In this document: piece by piece, positions 21,793 to 32,734 of the stretch
Position numbering within the stretch: the first letter of the stretch is position 1
Layout: each line of letters opens with the position of its first letter
Assembly: GCA_018398815.1 (NCBI GenBank)
Contig: CM031595.1
Coordinates: 56,527,324-56,591,323 of the forward strand
DNA length: 64,000 bases
Direction: 5' to 3'
From: Conus ventricosus
Taxonomy: Eukaryota; Mollusca; Gastropoda; Neogastropoda; Conidae
Position numbers and translations under genes: made by a program
The notes under the pieces: generated by a model
Told to the model about the DNA's origin: nothing
The model's database searches: none
The model's input: only the letters and a program-made list of their open reading frames with translations

Positions 21793-22260
21793 TTATTGGC
21801 GGGTCATCCAATGAACTCGCTGAATCACTTTCTGATCATTTCTTACCAGCTGATGGGGATGAAACGTAGTCATCAACCGACCTAGAGTAAATCCTCGGCT
21901 CTTTTGTAAAATAAAATACAGCACATAAAATCCACAATTTGAACTTGTCCAGTCTTGAATCCATCGAGAGCTGTAGCGATAGCCTCGACAGTTCCTTAAA
22001 ATAAAAGCTTCTATTTCAGGGTACAGAGTGGGTGGGAATCCAAAACTGTCAAAATATTCGGCTCGTCCTCTCGTGTCAAACCACACCCCCACCCAGTGCT
22101 TACCAGGTCCATCACTATGATCCGTGTTTGATCACAAAGGCTAGTGGACGGTGAGCACAAGGAATCAGGTGAGGAAGCTTGTTTCTGGGATAAACGCCTC
22201 TAAACGTTGGTCTGCTGTACGAGTCTTTCTGTAAAACGGAGGTATTTGCCAGCTGTCCAT
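21793..22260 (-). CDS. Adenain-like cysteine protease, right-arm copy
   Basis: Open from the GVWFDTRGRAEYF segment through the catalytic TSSNCGFYVLYF to the stop (22092-21793). The N-terminal third, including the His-containing KHW, is separated by indels near 22100-22130. The last residues read HWMTRQ where the left arm has HWLTRQ, one of the few clear substitutions between arms. Confidence 0.85.
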
Positions 22261-22268
22261 GGTTGCTG

Positions 22269-23573
22269 TCAGTCTTTCAGCACTTGCCGAGCACGGTCAA
22301 TTTTCTACCATGTAATCCATTCTCCATACACCAACACATGAACAGGGTGTGCGAGGGCCTGGGAAAACTTCATCTCCAGTCGGAGGGCGCCTGTCTTGAT
22401 GAGCTCAAACTGATCACCGTCTATCAAGCTGGGACTAAGGTCAAATCCGAACAAGGTGAACCCCTGCTGTAGTCTCGAAAGGAGATTCCGTTTCCAACAT
22501 CTCTGTGGATCATCCCACTCGCCAGCATCAACTGTGATAAGGCTCTGGGAAACTGTCTGTTCTCAAAGTCCGGGGTCAGAGCCTTGGATGGTATCTGTTT
22601 GCCGTCTAAGTACAGACACAGGAAGTTCAGGCTGTAGTGATGAAAGTTGAAGGGGTTCTTGGTGAGCACGCCATTAAATCCCTCCGTGTCCACCAGTGCT
22701 ATGACAATCTTTGTCGGTGTCTGACTGAGAAAGAGGTTGTCCTGGACCGTGCTTAAATTGCCCTGGGGGATGGCAAAGGTCTTGATGTTGACTTTTTTCA
22801 TGGGATATTTGCAAGTTCCACGTTCAAGAGCCTTTTCATGGGCCAGGACTACAGCCGGACTGGGTCTGACTTTCCTCACGAACAGCGAAGCGTGGGTGAT
22901 GACAGACTTAAAGGGATGACCCCCACCTCCGTCCGCTGCCATCAGGTTAAATTCGATTTGGAAGGGGACAGCTTGATCTTGACATCCACACCGTTGATCA
23001 GGTACCGGTCCTGGTTCATAATGTCGGTGTGAAGGCGGCCGATCATGTCCACTTGGCGGCTCCTGGCTGACAGCTGACGCCGGATTCTCAGTCCGTTGTT
23101 GTCATTGCCCTGGGTGTCATCCAAATGTCCGGCATGTATCATTGTAATAACAGCTCGCTGTGAGGTGTCCGTCCTTTGCATCTTGACCGTAGTTCAGGAG
23201 AGTTTCGATGTAGGCTCTGTAAGGGTACGTGTTTTCACTGGGTTTAGATCAGCACGTTGTTGAGAAACACATCCACCTGATGAACAGGGTGTGCAGCCAG
23301 TTGTTGACAGGGCCACGTTTGGTGTCACATCCAGGTCTGTCCCATCAATTTTGGTCACTTTGGCTTTGATGTGCAGCAGTGTGTTGCTCAGGTCAAGATA
23401 ATCCCCCGTGCCTCCGCTGACGTGAAACTCGATCGGAGCGTTCTGAGACAACGTTGACAGAGGATGAAATTCCACAAAAGACCCCTCCTCGATAGATGTT
23501 TGAGTCGGGGAACAGCGAACAAATCTAACCCTGAATCCGCACTCGGACACGATTTTTCGTGTAGCAGCGCCAT
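22269..23573 (-). CDS. Major capsid protein, right-arm copy (frameshifted)
   Basis: Same protein as 18053-19362. Open blocks are 23573-23388 (partly), 23550-23194, 23181-22942 and 22942-22424. The C-terminal part (VEIDRARQVLKD type) is split by indels near 22300-22480. The break in the T run near 22950 coincides with the left-arm break, so that site may be a true mutation inherited by both arms or a shared homopolymer problem. Confidence 0.85.
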
Positions 23574-23579
23574 GATGAC

Positions 23580-24026
23580 CTATCCAAAGATGTCTCTGGC
23601 AGTGCCGGTGGTCCTCCTTCTCTTCCTCTTAGTTCCTCCACTCTGCCTGGGCTTTCTCGATGCGGTGGGTTTTATACGCTTTAGGGCTGGTTGGCCAGGG
23701 GGTGATGGAACTCCTACCACTCTCGATACAGCTTGATCCAGCAACCTTTTTTCCAGCTTGTTTACTTCTCTGTTGATAGCTGACTTGAGGTTCTGTCCAG
23801 ACATGACATCTTGCGCGATCTGCATCCCTGATCGAGCACCCTCTTTCAATACTGTCTTGGCTCCTGATTTTAGCAGAGGGATTAGAGATCGTCGATGCCA
23901 CTTAGCAAATTTCCTATCCCCCCCCTTATAAGTCTTTCCTCCCACAAAGACGGGTAGTCCATGACCCACTTGGTCACAATAATACTGTTCGTAGGCTCTG
24001 GTATTTGGCTGATACGGGTACAACAT
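23580..24026 (-). CDS. Basic/amphipathic minor virion-type protein, right-arm copy (open)
   Basis: Open for 148 codons. Around 23925-23945 the reading TYKGGDRKFAKWHRR replaces the RGRGIGNLLSG segment seen in the left arm. This looks like two compensating indels in a G run, so the open frame is partly misleading. Confidence 0.65.
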   Translation of the reverse strand: MLYPYQPNTRAYEQYYCDQVGHGLPVFVGGKTYKGGDRKFAKWHRRSLIPLLKSGAKTVLKEGARSGMQIAQDVMSGQNLKSAINREVNKLEKRLLDQAVSRVVGVPSPPGQPALKRIKPTASRKPRQSGGTKRKRRRTTGTARDIFG

Positions 24027-24029
24027 GCC

Positions 24030-25074
24030 TCAGTAGTCGTCCGGACGTTGTCGGCGAAAGTGAAGTGTGACGACGGTCTTCCCCCGGGCGAATGAGAGAG
24101 GGGTGCCAGTGTCGTTGGTTAAAAGGATTTCCACTGTGTTAAACTGAAAGCGGCTCAGAGGAATATGTTTGGTTTTTCAAAGATGTGGTGAACCACGTCA
24201 GAGTTGCGGTCTCCTGCTGGGAAAGATCCTGAGCAAAGGCACCATCACATCCCCAACTGGTCGGGGTTGGACGAGGTCGCAATAAATGTAGATGCCCTTT
24301 AGTTCCTTTATGCAGCTGAACGGGTGTGCGCTGTGGGTCCATCCTCTCCCCAGGATGAAATCTTGAGTCAGGCCGAAAATCTCTTTGAGCTTAGGACTTA
24401 TCTTCAGGGCCCCTCCTCTCTTATACACTTTGATGGGGTACTCTTTTGGCAGACTTGGAATACAATATCTTAACATCGTGCTGTTTCTTTTTGCCGACAG
24501 CTTCTCGCATTTGCTTTTGCATCTCATCAAACAGTTGTTCCATTGATGCGTACAAGCCTCCCGGAACCAATAGGGTCTGCTGATCAGATTTTCCATCAGG
24601 TCGAAATTGAAACCAGCCCTCTGACGGCCCTAAATTGAAATATGTATTGCTAAACAAAATTTCACTCAGTCCCACTTCGTAGTCGGCACTTACTTCAATG
24701 GGCTGAGGCAGTTTGGTTAGGTAATGGCTGGCATGATTGTCCGGATAATACTCCATGGAGCTGTTGCTGGGCATTGTCAGGTAGAACATCATTGAGGGCG
24801 TGGTTCGATGCTGGATTGGAAGAACGTAGCCCAGACAACTTCCTAAAAGCGCCACCCACAAATTGTCCGCTCCGTGTCCACGACTAAGATTATATAGGGA
24901 CACCCCTACCACAACATAGACGAGAATCATCTGGCATACAAACACTATTTCACTTCGAGGCACTCGCCTGCCAAAGACACGCCACAACACCGATGTTCGA
25001 GAGTTGCTTCTTCCAGCATCTTCAGCATCAGCCGTCAGTGGCTGTATGTGGTGAGCGCCGTCGCTGGAATCCAT
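24030..25074 (-). CDS. Membrane segment continuous with minor-capsid protein, right-arm copy
   Basis: Open from 25074 to 24421, starting MDSSDGAHHIQ, through both hydrophobic segments and directly into MMFYLTMPSNSS. This confirms that no stop separates the membrane part from the capsid part. An indel near 24435 then shifts the frame, and further ones lie near 24170, 24230 and 24305. Confidence 0.7.
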
Positions 25075-26115
25075 GAGTTGAATGATGAGTCGTATCCGTA
25101 CCCCTTCACTAAATACTCTCTCAGTCCTCTCCGTCCACGGCGATGTTTTAGGATGGATTCAATCCGATACACCTCCTTTTCACCTACTTTCTGCAGCTCC
25201 TGGACATAAAACGCACCTCTCAGTTCATCTCCATGGTCGTCTTTTAAGACGTACGTCAAAGGCACTGTGTGTTGTACTCTGCTCACCGTAAACAGTTCTT
25301 CACTCATGAAGGGATATACCCTTTCTTAAAACTCCTTCGTGCTTTACTGATGCGCACTCGGTCACCGACGCCTAAAGGGGAAATGGAGGATGGGGTGGTC
25401 AAAGGCGAATCGTACAAAGTATGCCAACATCTTCCTGGGTGGCTCTAGTCACCTCCACTGGTGATCGCTTGATGCTCCGGTGAAAGGAGTGGTTGTAACC
25501 CTCCACCAGACCCGGTAACACTTCCACATACCTGTCCGTGTTGTGTCTGGTAAAGTAACGCCATAGCTTTTCTTTCAGTGTGCGATTAAACGCTCCACTA
25601 CTGATGCCTTTATATCGTCATTTTCCGTCACAAAATGATACACCTTATGCTCTTTTAAAAAAGCTTGAAACACTCTGTTCCGAAATTCTGACCCTTTATC
25701 CGTTTGCAGCTTCAACGGTTTTCCTCCCTTGATCAAAAATGCCATCAACAGCCGACACCAACGTCTCCCCGTCTTGTTCTTTATTGGAACAGCCCAGCGT
25801 ATTTGCTGAAGACATCGATGCAAGTCAATATTACACAAAGCCATCATTGGCTTTCTTCAAACTTCTCAAATCAATGAGGTCAGCCTGCCACTGATGATCG
25901 ATGCCACCCACGATGACGCGACGACGAGGAAATTTATACTGTACAGGTTTATGAAGAGTATAGGGATCTTGGTAAGACAGCCAGTCTTTCACGACATTTC
26001 GTTTCCGTTGTGAGGCATTTTTCAAAGCATCAACACCTCCGTAGGCTCCAGGACGTTGGGGTTCATAATATATCTGAGCTAGAGTCTTATGTGCAGATTT
26101 CTGTTTTCGCCTCAT
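25035..26115 (-). CDS. RVE integrase with chromodomain, right-arm copy (frameshifted)
   Basis: Keeps the HQWQADLIDL first catalytic Asp segment (25900-25870), LQTDKGSEF (25715-25690) and KASVVER (25620-25600). The chromodomain (25200-25035) is open but reads KGYGYD where the left arm has KWYGYD, which would remove an aromatic-cage Trp in this copy. Breaks lie near 25580, 25740, 25830 and 25315. Confidence 0.9.
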
Positions 26116-26117
26116 CT

Positions 26118-26873
26118 CTAATATGTTTCCCACACTGATCGCCCGCTGAGTTTGGGTTTCTTGGACGTTCCTTTCTGCGATGTCATTGGTTCCAGGGGTA
26201 TGAATGAAGGTCCTCTTGATAGCGATGCGAGGCTTGGTGATGACTGCTGCTGCTGCTGCTGCTGCTGCAACGACGACGGAGGCGTCTTCCTCACCATAAA
26301 TGCCCACGGTCAGGATGACCCACCAAGTCTTGAGGAACGTTTGATTGTTGTAACGCTCTGGCAAAGATTTCCCAACCTTTGGAGTGAATGTTTTTCTCTT
26401 TCTCAGTACATCGTTGATGAGGTCGACCACATTGGTGTCGGGTATCACCTGTCCCCGGTACTCAATCTCACCCCGAGGTTCCACACAAGCTCAGGGTTTC
26501 GCTCTATGTGATGAAGTAAGCGTTCAGCCTTCTTCTTTAAAGTCTTTGGACACTGTCCATAATCTCTTTATGCATACTTTCGTTTTCACGAACAGGCTCC
26601 GAGCGTGTCACAGGTGCTGTCCCCTTAATCTCCACAGTTCCCAGGGGCTTATGTCTAAAATCGTCAGCGCGTCTTAAATACTTCATCAATGTCTGCTGAT
26701 ACAACCGTGACTTGTTGTCCACACTCAGGTCAGTTCTGTCCAAAATGTTTTTCATTAGCTCGTCCAGATCTCTCACGCTCTCAGAGATGGCATCGGGGTA
26801 CTGGAGGTCCTGTAGGCTTCACCCCATCGAGCATACGAGGATCCACCAACACCATCTTCTTCGTGTGCTCCAT
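26118..26873 (-). CDS. Conserved Polinton protein of unknown function, right-arm copy (frameshifted)
   Basis: Counterpart of 14748-15501. Open from 26776 to 26537, with RDLDELMKNILDRT. The C-terminal CAG-encoded run lies at 26246-26270. In the raw frames it appears joined to the integrase start (26484-25831), which is an artefact of indels. Confidence 0.65.
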
Positions 26874-26889
26874 GATGGAGTGTGTGCTG

Positions 26890-27216
26890 TCACATTCCTC
26901 CCCGCAGACCACCAATCACGCCAAGAATTGGTTTCAAAAGGGCCCCGAGAAATCCCCCCTTTTGCACAATCTGCTTACGACGTTTCAGAGACGTTCCTTT
27001 CTTGGCCAGAGAGCGTAGACTCTGCTTGTATCTACACAACTGTCTCTTCTGTGCGGGGGTGAGACGGACATGCCCTTTTAAAATGTTGAGAGAGCATTCG
27101 CTCAAAGCGTTGATCAGGTCCGGTGATGCCCCTTTCAAAACGGCTTTGATGACTGAAGGCTTGGCACCGCACAACAACTGCAGCATAGGTAGATTCCTCT
27201 TCATTCGCGCGGACAT
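26890..27216 (-). CDS. Small basic protein with hydrophobic Gly-rich tail, right-arm copy (intact)
   Basis: Open for 108 aa, from MSARMKRN to GGLRGGM. The second residue and one Leu/Arg near the end differ from the left copy. Shows the complete arrangement of basic middle and hydrophobic tail. Confidence 0.7.
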   Translation of the reverse strand: MSARMKRNLPMLQLLCGAKPSVIKAVLKGASPDLINALSECSLNILKGHVRLTPAQKRQLCRYKQSLRSLAKKGTSLKRRKQIVQKGGFLGALLKPILGVIGGLRGGM

Positions 27217-27227
27217 GGCTGGACCTT

Positions 27228-27841
27228 TTATTTCTGGACATACACAACTTGATGATCAGGTGGAAAAATTTGGGTCCTCAGCCGCAGATGATCCGGCGTC
27301 TCTTGGCGGAGGTCAAACACCAAATAACCGTGTGGACGTAAAGTCGCATCCTTAAATGACTCCTGTACATACTTCAGCTTGCCAGGATACATCTGTTTGG
27401 CTAAATGAGTAATTTGAGAAGCGTCTCTAGGATTTTTAAACACCACCAAATAGTGACTGTTCAAACTGATGGTCCGCTGCTCCTTGTTTTTTCCAAACAG
27501 GTTCTGTACAATATACATAACACTCAGATCACGATGATGACTACCCTTTGTAAACAACTTAGTCACTCGATCATCGGTCTCACTCATGAGATCGTCCAAA
27601 ATCACAAGACGACGCTTACGACCTTCTAGTGTGTCCAGGTTCGGGAGGCCCTCTACAAAAGTCACTCCATTCAACTGTTGATAACCGGGTTGCCATTCAC
27701 CGTAGCACCAAATCACTTCTTCAGGCACCGGGCTCATCATCTCCACCAAGTGTCTCAAAACTGAGTGACCCATACTGTTTTTCCGCTTCCAGTGGGCCCC
27801 CCAATCACACAGGTAAAAGGATGCTTCCATCTAGGATCCAT
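27228..27841 (-). CDS. Packaging ATPase, right-arm copy
   Basis: Largely open from 27760 to 27228, including LVILDD (Walker B), SVMYIVQNLF, VVFKNPRDA and HGYLVFDL. The Walker A segment (27812-27786) is present, but one T is missing just after it (near 27765), which breaks the join to the rest. The start is the ATG at 27841. Confidence 0.85.
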
Positions 27842-27896
27842 GATCTCTTGTGTGATAATCACACACCACCGTGTTATCTTTATACTCGGATAATTA

Positions 27897-28265
27897 TCAA
27901 TCATATAGCTCCAGTAGACTTTCACACAATCTGTCCAAAAATTGGGCTGATTCCATACGTCTCCAAGCTATCGATCTCATCAACCACCAAGACAGGTGTT
28001 CGGGTGTGGTGTCAGGCGGTGGTAATGCCTTTAACCACTGCCCTAACAGATTATCATAATCGAGACTGGCTAACACACGTTCGCGTATAAAATCACCATG
28101 GCTTAATCTTTCTGGATTTCCTTTGACACTCTCTTTCTCAAACACGATGGTGGCTTCTCTTAATACAACATCAAAGACAGTCTTGTCAAGCTCCGTTTTT
28201 ATTTCCGCTATCGCGCATTGCGCTTTGATGAGAGCATTTTTTAAAGAGTACATGGACTTATCCAT
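27897..28265 (-). CDS. Small helical protein of unknown function, right-arm copy (intact, 122 aa)
   Basis: Intact version of the first arm gene, with the same ATG context (MDKSMYSLKN). Ends LESLLELYD-like at 27897. No recognised family. Confidence 0.65.
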   Translation of the reverse strand: MDKSMYSLKNALIKAQCAIAEIKTELDKTVFDVVLREATIVFEKESVKGNPERLSHGDFIRERVLASLDYDNLLGQWLKALPPPDTTPEHLSWWLMRSIAWRRMESAQFLDRLCESLLELYD

Positions 28266-28320
28266 TATAGGGGTTCTCTAACCTACGAAAGAGTTCCGAT
28301 TCTCATTACTGCCGATCTTA

Positions 28321-28358
28321 CACTGACAAAGTCAGTGCCAATCATCACTGCTTTTATA
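28321..28358 (-). promoter_or_regulatory. TATA box and inverted repeat, right arm
   Basis: Mirror of the left-arm promoter: CTTTTATA at 28351-28358 and CACTGAC-AAA-GTCAGTG at 28321-28337. Confidence 0.55.
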
Positions 28359-28401
28359 TTGATATAACCCACTATAAATGTTTGGACAATGATAACATTC
28401 A

Positions 28402-28404
<3 letters not shown>

Positions 28405-28447
<43 letters not shown>

Positions 28448-28472
28448 ACACATACACACACACACACACACG
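28405..28472. repeat. (CA)n tract inside the right arm
   Basis: Mirror of the TG tract of the left arm, shorter by about 20 bp. Confidence 0.9.
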
Positions 28473-28892
28473 CCATAAACACCCTCTTTCTACCTTTCTC
28501 TCCACGCATAACTACCCCTCTTTCCTCCCTTTCTCTCCATGCAAAACTAACAACTGAGGAAAAGCGATCCGTCATATCCCATTACAAGGCAATTGACATT
28601 CCACCAGAGAAGAAAAAAAAAAAATAAAAAAAAAAAATAAACAAAAAAAAGAAAGGGGGAGAACAGTCATGCTGCAGGGATTATTATCTTTCCAGCTGTC
28701 GCTATTTCACACAACCCACTCCATTGCTGGGAACCGCTCCTTGTCTGAGAGCCGCTCCATTACCTGACTTCTCAGCTTAGTGCCAGAGAAGGAGTATACT
28801 CGAGGTCACTACGTACGCCAGTAGGATGTTTAGCTACACACACACACACACACACACCCCCCCAAGCAATACACACACAACCCACTCCATTC

Positions 28893-29026
28893 CGGGCAGA
28901 CGCTCCTCACCCGAGAGCCGCTCCTTACCCGAGAGCCGCTCTTTACCCGAAGCCGCTCCATGCCGGGATCCGCTCCATGCCGGGATCCGCTCCATGCCGG
29001 GATCCGCTCCGGGCCGGATCCGCTCC
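28893..29026 (-). repeat. Terminal GAGCGG minisatellite, right arm
   Basis: Same 17-20-bp units as the left terminus, ending 25 bp from the right end. Unit sequences and spacing differ slightly from the left: several consecutive GGATCCCGGCAT units are perfectly regular here. Confidence 0.8.
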
Positions 29027-29051
29027 GGGTGTCAAGGCACCCTATAACACT

Positions 29052-29057
29052 ACTAGT
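29052..29057. other. Target-site duplication, right (ACTAGT)
   Basis: Six bases outside the right terminus; five of six match the left ATTAGT. A (GAT/AAT)n tract follows, as on the left. Confidence 0.6.
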
Positions 29058-29089
29058 GATAATGATAATGATGACAATGATAATGATAA

Positions 29090-29570
29090 AGGAAGGCAGA
29101 CATAGACTGATCTCCTCACCCAGTCTGAAGATCGAATGTTGTCAGCGAATCGACCAGTCTAGTCGCCATTCAGGACTTCCACATTGTAGGGAAACTATAC
29201 AGCTTAGGGAAGTAAACCATAAAAGATAGGCGGTACAAACATATACACAGGATCAGGAGTAGATCACCTATGGAGGTCTCACCTTTCAATGGCATGCTGT
29301 CAATATTGTGGAATAGTTTGACATGTATATCTCGAGTTGAGGGGTGAGAATGGGAGTTGAATGTATGTGTAAGGCCTGCTTAAACCTATAGGGCGTTTGG
29401 CAAGGAATGTGGTTTCACGTTTGATATTTGGCAGATGTTGTGTGCATCCGTTTCACCTCAGCTGCATTAAAAGGCTTCCCTTTTAAATTTTTTTTTGCCA
29501 TGTTAATTTGTTTCTCAGGTTTTCGCTCATCCTTCTCTCCTACCCCTATCTATCTGTAAACAACTAGCTA
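29090..29570 (+). repeat. Local host repeat, unit C (right flank)
   Basis: Shares with unit B the 'AATGTTGTCAG', 'CAGGACTTCC', 'ATCAGGAGTAGAT' and 'TATTGTGGAA' blocks (29137-29310). It shares with units A and B the GGCGTTTGGCA...GTTGTGTGCATCCGTTTC...TTAAAAGGCTTCC block (29390-29480). Same orientation as A and B. Here the two blocks are close together, without the 750-bp insert of unit B. Confidence 0.5.
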
Positions 29571-29835
29571 TGTATTGGTATATCTAGGCCTTGGGCAGTT
29601 CCCTCTCATGTGGTGAGGTTGGAACGGAAAGCAAAATAGAAGATGGGGTGAAAGGATGGAAGGAAGGGGTAGGAGGGGGTGGGGTGGGGGGTAGGTGCGC
29701 AGGGATAGAGGGTGGAGGAAAGAAGGACGAGGGCTGTACCATAGTGGTGGTGGAGGTGGTAATAGAACACTGGGCCAGACTGCATGGTCATGCACTGCTT
29801 ATATATTTTTGTTTTGTTTGTTATTTCCGTTCCTT

Positions 29836-29873
<38 letters not shown>

Positions 29874-30198
29874 TTAAGGCATTATTTACGCATACCCTAC
29901 TCCCCCCCCCCCCCCCCCCGAGTTCACAGTCAGATATCTCATGTTCAAATTCCCCATGGCTGCGCCCAGCACAAACGTTGTCATGGTCACTGCCCGTCTG
30001 AACTGGGTGTCACTCTAGTCGCCTCAGTGTAGTTTAAGACAGGTCATATCCCGAAGCTATCCCCAAACTTCCCTCCTTCCCGCTACTCCACGATAGTCAT
30101 CCTATCTGCCGTATCATTTTTGGTGCGTGTGGATATCTAATCTGACTGTAAGCTAGCTAAACTCTACCAGTTGAATGTGTGTGTGTGTGGGTGTGGTG

Positions 30199-30229
<31 letters not shown>

Positions 30230-31129
30230 TTGCGTGCGTGCGTGCGTGCGTGTGTGTGTGTTTGCGTGCGTGCGTGCGTGCGCGCGCATGTGTGCGTGTG
30301 CATCATTTAGCTATGCAATGGCGCTTAAACTCTGCGTAGGTCAAATTCATCGTTTAATCGCAGTAGCATACAGATAACATAATCGCCAGTGATACCTTAA
30401 ACTTAATTTTACCCATCTAAGGAATTTTAAAGTGATGAAGGATCCTTCAGGGAAACGATGGCTCAAATACATAAGGGAGGTAACTTTAAGTTACAAGAAC
30501 ATGACTCCGAACTAAATGCTGCTTTGCAGTACCCATTCATATCGCACATGTATATACATACATAAAAGGCACACAGAACAAACCAGATCAGCCTTACACC
30601 CCCGAGGTTCAAACCTATTCACACAGCAGAAACAACAGCAGAAGAAATGCACAAAGACAGTCGTTGCTGTGTGTATATGTATCAGCTGTAGGTCAACGAG
30701 ATAAAGCCAAAGTGTCTTCCTACCAACAGCAGGGGCTGTGACAGAATTGGACCAATCACGAAGTTCGACCCATTAACATTTATAGATAAAAGACGGAGGT
30801 GAAAACAAAGACGAAGTTTTAAATCAATCTGAGCCATCTTTTTTTTTTCAAATCACCTCCACCGAAACTCTAGTTTATTTTTAATATCAACCAAATGAAT
30901 ACTGTCTAAAAGCGCCTGAAGATGAAAACGAAGCCTTTTTAAAACCATTTTCAGCTAGGATTTTTGTCCTCGTGATTGAAAATACTAACTCTTCATTGAT
31001 TGGTCCCGAAGCGCCGCCGGTGTTTATTTTCTTTAATTTTTTTTTTTTTTCATCGAGAGGCGAACTCGGATTTCACCCCACCCCCACCTCCGCCCCTATC
31101 TTTTCGCCACCCCTCCTCATCTTCTGTGT

Positions 31130-31168
<39 letters not shown>

Positions 31169-31980
31169 CACGCGCGCGCGTGTATGTGTGTGTGGAGGGT
31201 GAAGGTACGGTGGACGGGTGGCGGCATCTCTGTCTGAATGTGCACCAGCAGAATGATTACCGAAAGCAGGTAGCATTCAGTTTAGAAGAGAGGAGTGGAG
31301 GAGGGGGACAAGAGACAGAACCGGATAGGATGGTATGTGCATGTATAATTTTGTGTCACCATGGGAGCCCAAATTATACTTGCTTATTGTTACTCCGTTC
31401 CAACAACAGTCTGTGTGACGTCAAGCAACGTCCATATCAAATTGCATGTTCTCACCTTACCCTGCAGTGCAGATCTGCTAACATGTGCAGCCATGCGTAT
31501 CGATCGTCATGGCGCCAAGAGGCGTCCTGCAGTCAACAGCTTTCAACCAACACACACACACACACACCACAAGCAAAAGGCCTAGGGGTTCCCCCTGACA
31601 GACCGAATCGTGATTTGATTGGCCGAGACGGTTTGATCCCAGCGCGTGCTGGACCGAACAGAACAACGCGGAACAACGTAGTGTAGTGGTGCGAGACTTA
31701 GGCAAGATAGAGTATCTGTCTGTCTGTCTGTCTGTCAGTGAACAACAGGCACTTGCTCGCTTACTCTATGTTTATTAAGTCTGACGTGTTTGCGTTGTGG
31801 CGTAGGCCTACCTACCAAATGTGATTTTGTCGATTATTAGACAATAATTGTCATTAACAAACAATGAGGGGACGACGAGCACACCATTAGCATCAGCAGC
31901 TGAGAACAAGAATAATGACGCTGGTGACGATGTACATAATTCACAACAACAACAGCAACAACAACAACAACAACAACAGC

Positions 31981-32033
<53 letters not shown>

Positions 32034-32444
32034 AAAGTGAAGGGGCCGGAGAGGGAGGGGGAGGGGGCAGGAAGGGAAGAAAGGAAACCCTTATCCAGCA
32101 AGTGCTTTCTGGAGTGTTTTTGTTCCTCCAAAGGGGGCGGAAGGGTGGCGCATGGACCTGTCAAGTCATAATGATCATAGTGCAGCAGACCATAAGACCA
32201 TATCAGGGCGGCTACATGAATATTAAACGTTAAACACCATTGTCGGGTGGGGATGGGCGAGGGGGGGGGGGGGGGGGAGGGGGAAGGGGAGGGGTGAAAA
32301 GGGGGGGAGAAAAGGGAAAAAAAAAAGAGGATGATTGACGGCATTTAAGGCCTGACAATATTGTCCGTCAATAGGGGCGATATCCGGGTGGTGAGCAGGG
32401 TAGGAAGGGTTGGGGTGGGTTGGGGTGGGAGAAGGCTGAGAACG

Positions 32445-32482
<38 letters not shown>

Positions 32483-32577
32483 AAGCGCGTGCCTGAGTGC
32501 ATGCGTTCGTGCGTGCGTGATGCGTATGTGCGTGCGTACATGCAAGTGTGCGTGCGCGCGTGCGTGCGTGCGTGTGC

Positions 32578-32625
<48 letters not shown>

Positions 32626-32668
32626 TGTGGTGTGTGCGCTCTCTCTCTCTCCTCTGTATCTCTCTGTA

Positions 32669-32734
<66 letters not shown>

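Larger units (their letters stand above)
12551..29051. mobile_element. Palindromic Polinton/Maverick (adintovirus-like) element lacking a visible PolB
   Basis: The element starts with AGTGTTATAGGGTGCC and ends with its exact reverse complement, and is bordered by a 6-bp duplication. It holds a packaging ATPase, chromodomain integrase, major and minor capsid proteins and an adenain-like protease, the diagnostic Polinton set. Uniquely, the whole gene set is present twice in inverted orientation (12551-20789 and 20849-29051) around a 59-bp unique centre. The homology stops exactly at the element borders: outside, the flanks are not inverted copies of each other. A simple library fold-back read is therefore unlikely. 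At 16.5 kb the total length is within the normal Polinton range although only about 8.2 kb is unique. No protein-primed polymerase frame is present. Confidence 0.9.
20849..29051 (-). repeat. Right arm of the Polinton palindrome
   Basis: About 8.2 kb, inverted copy of 12551-20789. All genes read leftwards to the centre. Its indels mostly fall at other sites than those of the left arm. Confidence 0.95.

Noticed and set aside
21860..21880. CTGATGGGGATGAAAC in the right arm as a hammerhead core
   Set aside because: No stem II can form and the segment is coding sequence of the protease.
25831..26484. Fusion of the conserved unknown protein with the integrase
   Set aside because: The join depends on indels; the left arm shows two genes separated by two bases. 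The Ala run in the joined frame is the CAG tract read in another frame.
12551..29051. Palindrome as a sequencing artefact (read-back of one insert)
   Set aside because: A read-back would also mirror the host flank. Here homology stops exactly at the element termini and a near-perfect target duplication is present. It is still listed as something to confirm with spanning reads.
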